Source: CAVTWH01 sp963850915 (GTDB lineage: Bacteria; Actinomycetota; Actinomycetes; Mycobacteriales; Micromonosporaceae). From it: a DNA stretch of 64,000 nucleotides. The DNA lies in contig CAWKND010000011.1 in the NCBI GenBank assembly GCA_963850915.1, positions 1-64,000 on the forward strand. Direction: 5' to 3'. Position numbers and translations under genes: made by a program. Below are positions 9,032 to 17,736 of this stretch, one piece after another. Positions within the stretch are counted from its first letter, which is position 1; every line of letters starts with the position of its first letter. The notes below the pieces were generated by a model, which was not told the DNA's origin, made no database searches, and saw nothing but the letters and a program-made list of their open reading frames with translations.

Positions 9032-10309
9032 CTACGTGACGCCCGTCGGCCGCGGGATCGGGCCGGGGCTCGCCGGCATGGTCGCCGCGGCCGGTGCGGC
9101 GATGCGTACGTCGATGCGGCGCCACACGGTCAACAGAATCAGACCCAACAGCACGGCGAACGGGAGCAGGGTCCAGGCGCCGACGCCCTGCGCGGCCGCT
9201 CCGGCGAGCCACGGCAGCGCGGCACCGCCGACCACGGAGCCCGCGTTCATCACGCCGATGGCGGTGGGTACCAGCCGGGGAGCCGTGAACCGGGGGGTCA
9301 TCGCCATCGTGGTCGGGAAGATCGGCCCCAGGAAGAAGCCCTGCAGTACAAAGCCGACGCTCGCCGCGCCCGGAGCCGGTACCAGCCAGGTGAACGCGGC
9401 GCTGACGGTGACTCCGGCGATGCACGCGTACCCGAGGGTGGTCTGGGTCAGCCGGAGCCTGGTCGCGAGCGGGCTGATCAGGAACCGGCCGAGCGTGAGA
9501 CCGAGCCAGTACCCGCTGACGGTGTACCCCGCGATGAGTTCAGCCGACGACCGGGCCTCGACGAGGTAGGCGTACGCCCAGTTGCCGACACTGATCTCCA
9601 GACCGACGTACAGGGCGAGTAGCGCGGAACCGAGCAGTACCACGGGTTGGCGCAGTACCGCGCGCAGCAGCGCAACGCCCGGCTCCGCGGTGGCCGCCCG
9701 GTCGACACGTGCGGCGGTGGACAGCGGGTCGACGCCCCGGGGCGGGTACGTGATCCACACAGCGACCATCAGCGGCGCGCAGATCGCCGCCAGTACCAGT
9801 GACACCCGGGGCCAGCTCGTGCAGGTGAGCAGCCACGCCGCCAGCGCCGGGCCGAGCAGCGCACCGACTCCGAAGAACGCGTGCAGCCGGTTCAGTACCG
9901 TGGTGCTGTCGGGTCGGGTGGCCAGGTAGGCGTTGAGGACGGACTCCAGGATGCCGGTGGCGTACCCGGTGAAGAGCTGGACCACCACCAGGCCGAGGAA
10001 CGGCGGCCGGGTCGCGATGTAGAGCTCGGCCAGCACGAACAGCGACCCGCCACCGAGCAGTGCCACGCGGGTACCGAACCGGTGCACCAGCAGTCCGGTG
10101 CTCATGCCGGCCAGTACGAAGCCCGCCGATCCGGTGAAGAAGGTGAGGCCGATGGTGGTGGGATCGACCCGGTAGTCCCGGATCTGGGCCAGCAGGAGTA
10201 CGCCGCCGACCCCGGCGCCGAGCCCGACCAGCACGAACAGCGCGTAGGCGACCGGTACCGGCCAGCGTCGGGCAGCCGAACCAGCCGGGTACGCGTCGGA
10301 GGAGACCAC
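9032..10309 (-). CDS. Major facilitator superfamily transporter
   Basis: A 425-residue MFS permease with about twelve membrane segments and a longer loop in the middle (around residues 195-215). The N-terminal half contains the segment LLVHRFGTRVALLGGG, equivalent to the usual loop 2-3 motif. The C-terminal half has the FVLQGFFLGPIFPTTMAM segment seen in FucP-like sugar and drug porters. The start is a GTG at 10309. It ends eleven bases from the end of the broken sulfatase, convergent to it. The substrate is unknown: sugar uptake or drug export are both possible. The plus-strand frame across it is a shadow. Confidence 0.85.
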   Translation of the reverse strand: MVSSDAYPAGSAARRWPVPVAYALFVLVGLGAGVGGVLLLAQIRDYRVDPTTIGLTFFTGSAGFVLAGMSTGLLVHRFGTRVALLGGGSLFVLAELYIATRPPFLGLVVVQLFTGYATGILESVLNAYLATRPDSTTVLNRLHAFFGVGALLGPALAAWLLTCTSWPRVSLVLAAICAPLMVAVWITYPPRGVDPLSTAARVDRAATAEPGVALLRAVLRQPVVLLGSALLALYVGLEISVGNWAYAYLVEARSSAELIAGYTVSGYWLGLTLGRFLISPLATRLRLTQTTLGYACIAGVTVSAAFTWLVPAPGAASVGFVLQGFFLGPIFPTTMAMTPRFTAPRLVPTAIGVMNAGSVVGGAALPWLAGAAAQGVGAWTLLPFAVLLGLILLTVWRRIDVRIAAPAAATMPASPGPIPRPTGVT

Positions 10310-10356
10310 GGCGGCAGCGTACGGAAAGTGCGCCGACCCGTCACCAGGCTGGCACA

Positions 10357-11115
10357 GTGGACCGGGTGGTCGGCGTCGTGTCTGTGCTCACCGCGGTGCA
10401 CCCACCCGCGGCCCGGTACCTGCGGGAGGCGTACGCATCCCTTGCGGCGCAACAGCTTCCCGACGGCTGGACGTGGCAGTGGTTGGTGCAGGAGGACGGG
10501 CAGACCGGGGTACCGGCGCGCCACCTCCCCGACGACAGGCGGATCAGCGCCGGTACCGGCCGGCCGGGTGGACCCGGCGTGGCCCGTACCCTCGCGCTCG
10601 CCCGAGCCGGCGGCGAGTACGTCAAGGTGCTCGACGCCGATGACCAGCTCACGCCGGGCGCCCTGGCCCGCGAGATCGCCGTCCTCGCCGAGCAGCCGAC
10701 CGTCGGGTGGACCACGGCACGCGCACTGGACCTGCTGCCCGACGGGAGCACGGTCGGCTTCGACGCCGAGCCGCCCGAGGGCGTACTCCGGCGGTACAGC
10801 GTCGTGGAGTCGTGGCTTGCGGGCGACTTCCGGGCGCCGGTACACCCGGCCAGCCTGTGCCTGCGGCACGACCTGCTGCTGGCCCTCGGCGGCTGGATGG
10901 CGCTGCCCGCGTCCGAGGACACCGGGCTGCTGATGGCGGCGAGCGCCGTTTCGGACGGGTACTTCATCGCCACGACCGGGCTCCTCTACCGCAAGTGGCC
11001 CGGTCAGGCGACCAACCAGGCAGCCCACGTCGAACCCGGCGAGCGGGGCGCGCGAATGCGGCTGATCGCCGCCCGCGCCGCGGCGCTGGCGGGGAACGAC
11101 TACAGGATGCCGTAG
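10357..11115 (+). CDS. Family 2 glycosyltransferase
   Basis: A 252-residue GT-A fold glycosyltransferase with no membrane segment. The N-terminus VVGVVSVLTAVHPPAARYL is the usual beta strand and sugar-nucleotide loop, LVQEDG gives the first acidic residue, and YVKVLDADDQLTPGAL gives the metal-binding DxD. The later SEDTGLLMAASAVSDGY is an equivalent of the acceptor-side ED motif. The start is GTG at 10357, divergent from the MFS gene with 47 bases between them. Its 3' end overlaps the convergent Sap-family gene by sixteen bases. The donor and acceptor sugars cannot be predicted. Confidence 0.85.
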   Translation: MDRVVGVVSVLTAVHPPAARYLREAYASLAAQQLPDGWTWQWLVQEDGQTGVPARHLPDDRRISAGTGRPGGPGVARTLALARAGGEYVKVLDADDQLTPGALAREIAVLAEQPTVGWTTARALDLLPDGSTVGFDAEPPEGVLRRYSVVESWLAGDFRAPVHPASLCLRHDLLLALGGWMALPASEDTGLLMAASAVSDGYFIATTGLLYRKWPGQATNQAAHVEPGERGARMRLIAARAAALAGNDYRMP

Positions 11116-11774
11116 CCGGACAGCGCCTTGATCAGGAACCAGACCCCGAAGATCAAACCCAGGACCACCACAAGCTGATCATTATGGGTACGCAGCCAGC
11201 CCGTCGCCCGGGTCAGCCTGGCCGCGGAGCGCTCCCCCGCCGTGTACGCCGTACCGAGGATCAGCAGGTGCAGCACCTCGGCGCCGGCCACGAAGCCGAG
11301 AAACGCGAGGGTACTGCGGAGCAGACCCATCTTCGCCTGGTGGATCGCGGCGATCACGCCGAGCGTGAAGATCCACAGTTTCAGGCTGATCGCGATGTAC
11401 CCGGCGCCGATCAGCAGTGCGCGGCCGGGAGTGATCCGCTGTACCAGCTCCAGCCACTTGGGCGGCGGTGCGTCCGGGTCGGTACCGGACAGCGCGGTAC
11501 GCAGCGCGGCGACCAGCATGGTGAGCGCCATCACGAGGAAGACGGTGGAGACGACCGGACCTGTTCCGGTGGAGCGCCCGGTGTCGGCCGAGCTGAAGAT
11601 GAAGCCGAACAGCACGCCCTGGACCAGGCGTGCCGCTGTCATCCCGACGACCCAGGCCAGCGCGGTACGCCGACCGGCCGGCGCGCCGAGCAGCAGCAGG
11701 GTCACCACCACCTGCGCCGGTACCAGCGCGCTGGCCAGCGCGAACGAGACCAGGCTGACAAAGGCCCCGTTCAC
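11100..11774 (-). CDS. GAP/Sap family membrane protein
   Basis: A 224-residue integral membrane protein with six hydrophobic segments. It matches the GAP family (PF11139, named after the mycobacterial sulfolipid-addressing protein Sap and peptidoglycolipid-addressing protein Gap), which help export surface lipids. Visible are SALVPAQVVVTLLLLGAPAGRR at the N-terminus, a central hydrophilic loop with DPDAPPPKWLELV, and GAGYIAISLKLWIFTLGVIA. The start is GTG at 11774. It overlaps the convergent glycosyltransferase by sixteen bases. Neighbouring a glycosyltransferase fits a surface-glycolipid role, but that is inference. Confidence 0.8.
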   Translation of the reverse strand: MNGAFVSLVSFALASALVPAQVVVTLLLLGAPAGRRTALAWVVGMTAARLVQGVLFGFIFSSADTGRSTGTGPVVSTVFLVMALTMLVAALRTALSGTDPDAPPPKWLELVQRITPGRALLIGAGYIAISLKLWIFTLGVIAAIHQAKMGLLRSTLAFLGFVAGAEVLHLLILGTAYTAGERSAARLTRATGWLRTHNDQLVVVLGLIFGVWFLIKALSGYGIL

Positions 11775-11906
11775 CGGCCAGCGCCGAGTAACCGCACGAC
11801 AACTCCCCCGAATCTGTCGCGTTCCTCAGCCACCGTAGAGGCCCGCGACCGGCCGGGAGCCGTTTCCGCACTTCAGCGGCGGCCGGATGCCGGCTACCCT
11901 CGGCCG

Positions 11907-12581
11907 GTGACAGGCGGCTGGCGGGCGACGCGACGGGTACTCGGCAAGGCACTGGTCGTCGGCGCGTTCACGTACCTGGCGATGAGCGCCCACCGGCCGA
12001 CCGGACAGATACCCGTCGCTGTGGGCGGCGCGGTCGCCTGCTACCTCATCGACGTACTGGTGCTCCACTTCAGCAAGGGCATCGGCACGGCACTGTTCCG
12101 GCTCGACCCCAGCCTCAGCGTGGCCGAGGTGACGGCGGCGGTGATCGCGGTCCGGGACTGCGCGGTACCCGACGACGCGCGGATACGGGTGGCCGCGATC
12201 CGGCACGCACAGTGGCAGGTGACCCGGTACTCGTTCGGGTGGCGCCAGCCGGTCACGATCGCGCTGATCGAGTTGCCGTGGGTACTGCTCGCCATCCTGG
12301 TACCGGCGCTGTGGCCGATCGTCCTGCTACCCGTGATTTATGAGGTCACCCGGTTGCGAGCCGGTCGGGAGCGCAAGGACGCCGAGATCTTCCTGCGCGC
12401 CTGCGCGTACCACCTGCACCGGCGGCTCGCGGTCGGCCTGCGCCGGGTACAGCGACGGCTGTCACGGGAGCCGCAGGCACTCGTCGCGGCCGGTGGCGCG
12501 GCAGTAGCGACCACGGTGCCGTCTGGCCCGGTACCCCCGATGGTTGATCCGATCTTCCGGGACTGGCCGTCGGCGGTCTGA
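11907..12581 (+). CDS. Unrecognised membrane protein
   Basis: 224 residues, no family I can name. Two hydrophobic segments lie near the N-terminus (VVGAFTYLAMSA and IPVAVGGAVACYLIDVLVL) and a hairpin of two more follows at about 125-160 (IALIELPWVLLAILVPALWPIVLLPVIYEV). The C-terminal part is basic and then Ala/Pro rich. The start is GTG at 11907; upstream the frame is only the antisense shadow of the Sap gene. It is followed 22 bases later by the LtrA-like gene on the same strand, so the two may be co-transcribed. Confidence 0.7.
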   Translation: MTGGWRATRRVLGKALVVGAFTYLAMSAHRPTGQIPVAVGGAVACYLIDVLVLHFSKGIGTALFRLDPSLSVAEVTAAVIAVRDCAVPDDARIRVAAIRHAQWQVTRYSFGWRQPVTIALIELPWVLLAILVPALWPIVLLPVIYEVTRLRAGRERKDAEIFLRACAYHLHRRLAVGLRRVQRRLSREPQALVAAGGAAVATTVPSGPVPPMVDPIFRDWPSAV

Positions 12582-12603
12582 TCCCGGACGCGAGAATCTG
12601 GGG

Positions 12604-13791
12604 ATGAGCGAGGAGGCACCGCCGCCGGTACGCCGGATGAGGCCGCGCAGCCGCACCGGCCACCGCGCCGCCACGCCTTTGGAGCTGCTGTTCGACCTGT
12701 GTTTCGTGGTGGCCGTCGCGCAGGCCTCCGACCGGCTGCACCACTCGCTTTTCGAGGGCCAGGTGGGTCACGGGCTGATCGGCTACCTGACGGTGTTCTT
12801 CGCGATCTGGTGGGCCTGGGTCAACTTCACCTGGTTCGCCTCGGCCTACGACACCGACGACGTGCCGTACCGGCTGGCGGTCTTCGTGCAGATCGCCGGC
12901 GTGCTGGTACTCGCGGCCGGGGTGTCACGGGCCTTCGACGGGGACATCTGGCAGGTGTGGCTGGGCTACCTGATCATGCGGCTCGGGCTCGTCTCGCTCT
13001 GGCTGCGGGCCGGGCGGCAGGACGGGAAGGCCCGCACGATCTCGGACCGGTACGTCGTCGGCATCAGCCTGTGCCAGGTGGGCTGGCTGGGCGTGGCGCT
13101 GACACCGGCGCCCTGGACGCCGCTCGTCTTCCTGGTCATGGCGCTCGTGGAGATGGCGGTACCGATCTGGGCCGAGTGGCACACGGAGACTCCCTGGCAC
13201 CCGCAGCACATCGCCGAGCGGTACGGGCTGCTGACGCTGATCGTGCTCGGCGAGACGGTGCTGTCGACCGTTGTCGCGATCGAGGCGGCGTTCGCAGGCG
13301 GTACCTCCACCGTCGATCTGATCCCGGTCGGTGGGTACGGGCTGGTGATCGTGTTCGCCATGTGGTGGATCTACTTCGACACGCCGGCCGGCAGGCTGCT
13401 GCACTCCAACCGGCAGGCGTTTCCGTGGGGGTACGGGCACTACCTCGTGTTCGCCTCCGCTGCCGCGGTGGGTGCCGGGATGGCGGTGACCGTGGACCAC
13501 GACACCGGGCACGGGGCGCTCGGCCGGGCCGGTACCGCAGCCGCCGTGGCCGTACCGGTCGCCGTGTACCTGTTCTCGGTGGGGGTACTGCACCTGCGAC
13601 CGGGGATCCGCGGGCCACTCGTCGGCTGGGCCTGCCCGGTCGCCGGAGTCGTTGTGCTGCTTGGCATCGCGGTACCCGGCTCGCTGGCGTTGACGGCCGC
13701 GGTCCTGGTGGCCGTGGTGGTACTGCTGGTGCGCCGGCCGTTCCTGGCCCACCGCGTCGAGCCCCCGACCGTCAGCGCTGACCGCAGTTAG
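12604..13791 (+). CDS. Low temperature requirement protein A (LtrA) family
   Basis: A 395-residue polytopic membrane protein. The family signature is clear: TPLELLFDLCFVVAVAQASDRLHH, WWAWVNFTWFASAYDTDDVPYR, AERYGLLTLIVLGET and FAMWWIYFDTPAGR. About twelve hydrophobic segments follow through the C-terminus. LtrA was named from a cold-sensitive Listeria mutant; its activity is still not known. The start is ATG at 12604 with GAGAAT upstream, a weak binding site. It probably follows the small membrane protein in one transcript. Its stop overlaps the stop of the convergent kinase gene by four bases. Confidence 0.9.
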   Translation: MSEEAPPPVRRMRPRSRTGHRAATPLELLFDLCFVVAVAQASDRLHHSLFEGQVGHGLIGYLTVFFAIWWAWVNFTWFASAYDTDDVPYRLAVFVQIAGVLVLAAGVSRAFDGDIWQVWLGYLIMRLGLVSLWLRAGRQDGKARTISDRYVVGISLCQVGWLGVALTPAPWTPLVFLVMALVEMAVPIWAEWHTETPWHPQHIAERYGLLTLIVLGETVLSTVVAIEAAFAGGTSTVDLIPVGGYGLVIVFAMWWIYFDTPAGRLLHSNRQAFPWGYGHYLVFASAAAVGAGMAVTVDHDTGHGALGRAGTAAAVAVPVAVYLFSVGVLHLRPGIRGPLVGWACPVAGVVVLLGIAVPGSLALTAAVLVAVVVLLVRRPFLAHRVEPPTVSADRS

Positions 13792-15593
13792 CTGGAGGCC
13801 CAGCTGATCAGGCTGATCACCCAGGGGACCTCGCGCAGGTAGGCGATGCCGACCACGACGAGGAACAGCGCCACCAGCAGGTGGGACAGGCGGGCGGTGC
13901 GGCGCTTGTGCCCCATCCAGCGTTCGACGGTGTACCGGCCGAGCACCCGGGCGAGCGCGAACAGCCCGGCGGCGACCAGGTAGACGAAGCCGAAGGTGAT
14001 CAGCGGGACGGTGAAGTCGTGTCCCCGGTTGGCGAACGCCCAGATGCACCAGCAGCAGAACAGGAACAGGCCACCGAACCAGGACCAGCCGCCACCGCGC
14101 TTGAGTACCTGCGCCTGGATGCTGGCCGGTACCCGGGGCGGACGGGGCGGGGGTGCGGCGCTCGTGTACCCGGTCGGCTCGGGCGGTGGCTTCGGCCGTA
14201 CCTGCGCCCGCCCGACCTGCATCGCCGGCCCAGCAGCCTGTCCAGCACCCGGCGGGACCCCCGCACCTGCCCCGACCGGCTGGCCGACCTTCGTGGGCTG
14301 GCCGACCTTCGTAGCAGGCGGTGCGACCCGGGTCGGCGCTGGGGTCATCACCTTCGGGGCCGAGCGAACCGGCTCGCCCGGTCGGGGCGGGCCGACCCGG
14401 GCCGGCTCCGCAGTGCCCGGCCGGGCCGACGGGTGCGCGGCGTACTCGGCTGTCGGGAGCAGCTTGCCGCCAGCCGGGGCCGGCGAGAGTGGCTTGTCCT
14501 GCGCCGCGGCGAGCGCGCGGCGCAGCTGTACCAGCTCCCGCTCCAGCCGCTCGATGCGCTTGAAGGCGTTGGTCTCTGTCCCGGACACGACGGCGGCCCG
14601 GCCCACCGCGCGGACGGGCGTCGCCGGGGCGTCCGCCCAGTCCACGATCGGGTCGCTGATCCCGGCCGCCCGGACCAGCTCGCCCAGGTGCTCGGACCAG
14701 CCGGCCAGCTCCAGCGTGCTGGGCCGGTCGGCGGGGCGCTCGGCGAGCGGGCCGAGCAGGTGGTCGCGCAGCGCCGGCCGGTTCGCGATCAGCGGGTGGG
14801 TACCGGGTGGCGGTACCTCCCGGCCGCGCGGGAGTGCCCCGGTGACCAGGAAGAACGCCACCGCCCCGAAGCCGTGTACGTCGTAGGCAGGACCCACGGT
14901 GCCGCCCAGCGCCTCGGGACCGCCGGTCTCCGGGGTGTACGCGATCTGGGTGATCTCCTCCGGGCGGTGATAACGCGCACCGGTGAAGTCGATCAGCCGT
15001 ACCTCCCCGGTGGCGAGCACCATCACGTTGGAGGGCTTGACATCCATGTGCAGTACCGGCGTCGCCCCGTCCTCGGCCGGGTGGTGCAGCAGGCGCAGGA
15101 TGCCGGCGAGGGTACGCAGCGCGGTGACCGCGTTCAGCCGGACGTCCCCCGGCGAGGCCGGCTGCCGGCGGAACTCGCGCAGGTTGACTCCGTGCAGGTA
15201 GTCGTAGACCTGGTAGGGCACCGCGTTACCCGGCTCGGGCGGCTCGCCGGCCCGGTGCGGGGGCGGACCGTAGAACCCGTCGGCGCGCCGGCAGATGCTC
15301 GGTACCCCCCGGTTGTTCAGGTCCATCAGCGCCGCGTCGCCCTTGTCCCAGGAGCGCAGCTCGTCGGCGAGCGGCCGGGTCGGGTCGACCCGGAAGACCT
15401 TGACGGTCAGCGGCGCGGAGACCACACCGCCGGCCAGCCGGACCGCCCGGAAGACCTCGGCCTGCCCGCCGGAGCCCAGGTGCGCCACCAGCCGGTAGCG
15501 CTGATAGGTCTCCACCAGCGGGCTGGCCGGGCCACAAACCAGGTCGAGCAGGGCAGCCGCGTCCACCGTTCCGGCGCCCCAGGAGATCCCCAC
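13788..15593 (-). CDS. Membrane-bound serine/threonine protein kinase
   Basis: About 601 residues. The kinase domain comes first: glycine loop GSGGQAEVF, lysine strand LTVKVF, catalytic loop HMDVKPSNVM and metal loop DFTGA, where DFG is DFT. After the kinase lobe come a coiled-coil-like stretch (NAFKRIERLERELVQLRRALA), a long Pro/Ala/Lys-rich linker with VGQPTKVGQP repeats, and three or four C-terminal membrane helices (from WSWFGGLFLFCCWCIW to LLVALFLVVVGIAYL). Membrane helices at the C-terminus with no extracellular sensor domain set it apart from PknB types. The start is uncertain: GTG at 15593 or 15566, or TTG at 15656. It is divergent from the Eis-like gene, so both promoters must fit into about 70 bases or overlap the coding starts. 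Confidence 0.85.
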   Translation of the reverse strand: MGISWGAGTVDAAALLDLVCGPASPLVETYQRYRLVAHLGSGGQAEVFRAVRLAGGVVSAPLTVKVFRVDPTRPLADELRSWDKGDAALMDLNNRGVPSICRRADGFYGPPPHRAGEPPEPGNAVPYQVYDYLHGVNLREFRRQPASPGDVRLNAVTALRTLAGILRLLHHPAEDGATPVLHMDVKPSNVMVLATGEVRLIDFTGARYHRPEEITQIAYTPETGGPEALGGTVGPAYDVHGFGAVAFFLVTGALPRGREVPPPGTHPLIANRPALRDHLLGPLAERPADRPSTLELAGWSEHLGELVRAAGISDPIVDWADAPATPVRAVGRAAVVSGTETNAFKRIERLERELVQLRRALAAAQDKPLSPAPAGGKLLPTAEYAAHPSARPGTAEPARVGPPRPGEPVRSAPKVMTPAPTRVAPPATKVGQPTKVGQPVGAGAGVPPGAGQAAGPAMQVGRAQVRPKPPPEPTGYTSAAPPPRPPRVPASIQAQVLKRGGGWSWFGGLFLFCCWCIWAFANRGHDFTVPLITFGFVYLVAAGLFALARVLGRYTVERWMGHKRRTARLSHLLVALFLVVVGIAYLREVPWVISLISWASS

Positions 15594-15660
15594 CCCGTCG
15601 AGAGTAACGACTGCGCAAATAGCTCGCCTCACGCATAGGACATCAGCTAGACACAAACCT

Positions 15661-16890
15661 GTGACGACTGACGGCTACACGCTGCGCACGGCCACGGCCG
15701 ACGACTACGCCGCGACCGACCTGCTGATGCAGGAGGTCTTCAACGAAAGCTGGGACGCCGAGGGCGCGGAGGGCGACAAATACGTCTTCGAGCCGGAGCG
15801 GGTCACCTACGCGATCGCCGCCGACGGCGAGATCGCCGGCGGGGTCGGGGCCTTCACCAGGGATTTGACGGTACCCGGCGGCAGCCTGCCCTGCGGACAC
15901 GTGACGGCGGTCGGGGTACGCACCACGCACCGGCGCCGTGGCCTGGTCCGCTGGATGATCACCGAGCAGCTCGCCGACATCCGTGGTCGGGGTGAACCGG
16001 TCGCCTCGCTGTGGGCCAGCGAGGGCCGCATCTACCAGCGCTTCGGCTACGGGCTGGCGGCCCCGCGCCTGTCCATGGAGATCGACCACGAGGTCGTGCT
16101 GAACGTACCCGCGCCGGCGGGGCCGAGCCGGCTGCGCTCGGTACCGCTGGCCGAGGCGGCGGACGTGCTGGCCAAGCCGTACGACGCGGTACGGCTGGGC
16201 CGTCCCGGCTACTCCAGCCGCAACGAGGCGTGGTGGCGCAAGATCCTCAGTGACCCGGCGAGCAGCCGGGACGGGGCCACCCCGCTGCGTGTCACCGTGC
16301 ACGAGGGCGCCTCGGGTGTCGACGGGTACGCCATCTGGCGGGTCAAGAACGACTGGGACCACAGCCCGAAGGGGCAGGTACAGCTGCGCGAGCTGGTCGC
16401 CGGTAACCCGGTCGCCTATCACGCGCTGGCCAGCCTGGCGCTGAACGTGGACCTGACCCGCAGCGTGCGGTACAACTTCGCGGCCGTGGACGAGCCACTC
16501 GTACAGATGGTCAACGAGCCGCGCCGGCTCAACGCCAAGTACTTCGACGGCCTGTGGGTACGGGTCACCGACATCGCGGGTGCGCTGGCCGGCCGCCGGT
16601 ACGCCGCCCCGGTCGACGTGGTGCTCGGTGTCACGGACGCGCTGCTGCCGGAGAACGCCGGCTCCTGGCAGCTGACCGGGGACCCCGACTCGGCCACCTG
16701 CGTGCGTACCGACCGCGAGCCCGACCTGCGGCTGGACATCCAGGCACTCGGCTCGGCATACCTCGGTGGGAGCACGCTGACCCAGCTCGCCGGTACCGGC
16801 CGGGTGGTCGAACTGACCCCCGGCGCACTGGCCCGGGCCAGCGTCGCGTTCGGCTGGTACTGCCAGCCCGCGGTCACCGAGGTCTTCTGA
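15661..16890 (+). CDS. eis: Eis-like GNAT acetyltransferase
   Basis: A 409-residue member of the Eis family (enhanced intracellular survival): two GNAT lobes followed by a sterol-carrier-like C-terminal domain. Members acetylate several amines of aminoglycosides or protein lysines, using acetyl-CoA. The N-terminal GNAT has VTAVGVRTTHRRRGLVRWM, the acetyl-CoA loop. The RIYQRFGYGLA segment carries the Tyr used as acid in mycobacterial Eis, and the chain ends in ...TEVF, matching the terminal Phe carboxylate that acts as base. The start is GTG at 15661 with no ribosome binding site, so the mRNA may be leaderless. Whether it confers drug resistance here cannot be told. Confidence 0.88.
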   Translation: MTTDGYTLRTATADDYAATDLLMQEVFNESWDAEGAEGDKYVFEPERVTYAIAADGEIAGGVGAFTRDLTVPGGSLPCGHVTAVGVRTTHRRRGLVRWMITEQLADIRGRGEPVASLWASEGRIYQRFGYGLAAPRLSMEIDHEVVLNVPAPAGPSRLRSVPLAEAADVLAKPYDAVRLGRPGYSSRNEAWWRKILSDPASSRDGATPLRVTVHEGASGVDGYAIWRVKNDWDHSPKGQVQLRELVAGNPVAYHALASLALNVDLTRSVRYNFAAVDEPLVQMVNEPRRLNAKYFDGLWVRVTDIAGALAGRRYAAPVDVVLGVTDALLPENAGSWQLTGDPDSATCVRTDREPDLRLDIQALGSAYLGGSTLTQLAGTGRVVELTPGALARASVAFGWYCQPAVTEVF

Positions 16891-16943
16891 GTCAGCGCCG
16901 CCGGCACGCACCATGGGGGACGGTTCGGCGCTACCGTGAGCGG

Positions 16944-17246
16944 ATGGCTGAGCCGATCCCCCGTCGCCGGCGCCGTTCGCGGCGGGAGCTGGATGCCGAA
17001 CCGCGCACCGGTACGCCGGCGGACTTCGCGACCACGGACGCGCCCGAGCCGCCGGACCACGAGGAAGAGGTGGCCAGCGAGCGCGGCCTGCGGGGCCTGA
17101 TCGGCGGCGGATCGTCGCAGGTCAACGTGGGTGCGGCGCTGCGTGCCCGGGACGCCGCCCGGCCCACCGCGGCCGACATCGCCGCCGCCGAGACCGATCT
17201 GGTGATCATCCGGCGCGGCTGGATCCCGCCCAGCGAACCCCGCTGA
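16944..17246 (+). CDS. Small conserved actinobacterial protein, function unknown
   Basis: A 100-residue, highly charged protein: an Arg-rich N-terminus (PRRRRRSRRELD), an acidic middle (PPDHEEEV) and a helical C-terminus with LIGGGSSQVNVGAALRARDAARP and IIRRGWIPPSEPR. It has no membrane helix. I do not know a function; similar short proteins occur in related actinobacteria, which is the main reason to call it real. The start is ATG at 16944. It is convergent with rpiB, 12 bases apart. Confidence 0.65.
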   Translation: MAEPIPRRRRRSRRELDAEPRTGTPADFATTDAPEPPDHEEEVASERGLRGLIGGGSSQVNVGAALRARDAARPTAADIAAAETDLVIIRRGWIPPSEPR

Positions 17247-17258
17247 GCAGACGCGCGC

Positions 17259-17723
17259 TCAGACGACGGGCGCCTGGTGCGTCGCCTCGTACTCGGCGAC
17301 CTGCTCGATGCGCCGGGCGTGCCGCGGGTTGCCGGAGAACGAGGTGGCCAGGAACGTCTCCACCAGCCCGGTCGCCTCGTCGAGCGTGTGCTGGCGGGCA
17401 CCGAGCGCCACGATGTTGGCGTCGTTGTGCTCCCGGGCCAGCTGTGCCGTCTCGGTGTTCCAGGCCAGCGCGGCGCGTACCCCGGTGACCTTGTTGGCGG
17501 CGATCTGTTCGCCGTTGCCGGAGCCGCCGATCACCACGCCCAGGCTGCCCGGGTCGGCCACCACCCGCAGGCCGGTGGCGATGCAGTGGGCCGGGTAGTC
17601 GTCGTCCGCGACGTACTGGTGCGGCCCGACGTCGACCAACTCGTACCCGTGCGCCGCGAGCTGACTCAGCAGGTGCGTTTTCAGCTCGTAGCCGGCGTGG
17701 TCTGATCCGAGGTAGACGCGCAT
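17259..17723 (-). CDS. rpiB: Ribose-5-phosphate isomerase B
   Basis: Interconverts ribose 5-phosphate and ribulose 5-phosphate in the pentose phosphate pathway; cytoplasmic. 154 residues, the usual length. The N-terminal MRVYLGSDHAGYELKTHL has the substrate-binding Asp-His pair. GGSGNGEQIAANKV has Glu where E. coli RpiB has its catalytic Cys, as in the M. tuberculosis enzyme, which uses that Glu as base. HNDANIVALGARQHT and RRIEQVAEYEATHQAP complete the family signature. The start is ATG at 17723. It ends the transcript begun by DUF1015 or has its own promoter in the 13-base gap, so co-transcription is more likely. Confidence 0.95.
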   Translation of the reverse strand: MRVYLGSDHAGYELKTHLLSQLAAHGYELVDVGPHQYVADDDYPAHCIATGLRVVADPGSLGVVIGGSGNGEQIAANKVTGVRAALAWNTETAQLAREHNDANIVALGARQHTLDEATGLVETFLATSFSGNPRHARRIEQVAEYEATHQAPVV

Positions 17724-17736
17724 ACCGCGCAGTCTC

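Noticed and set aside
12925..14049. A 374-codon minus-strand frame over LtrA and the kinase 3' end.
   Set aside because: No motif and typical shadow composition; it overlaps two well supported genes on both strands.
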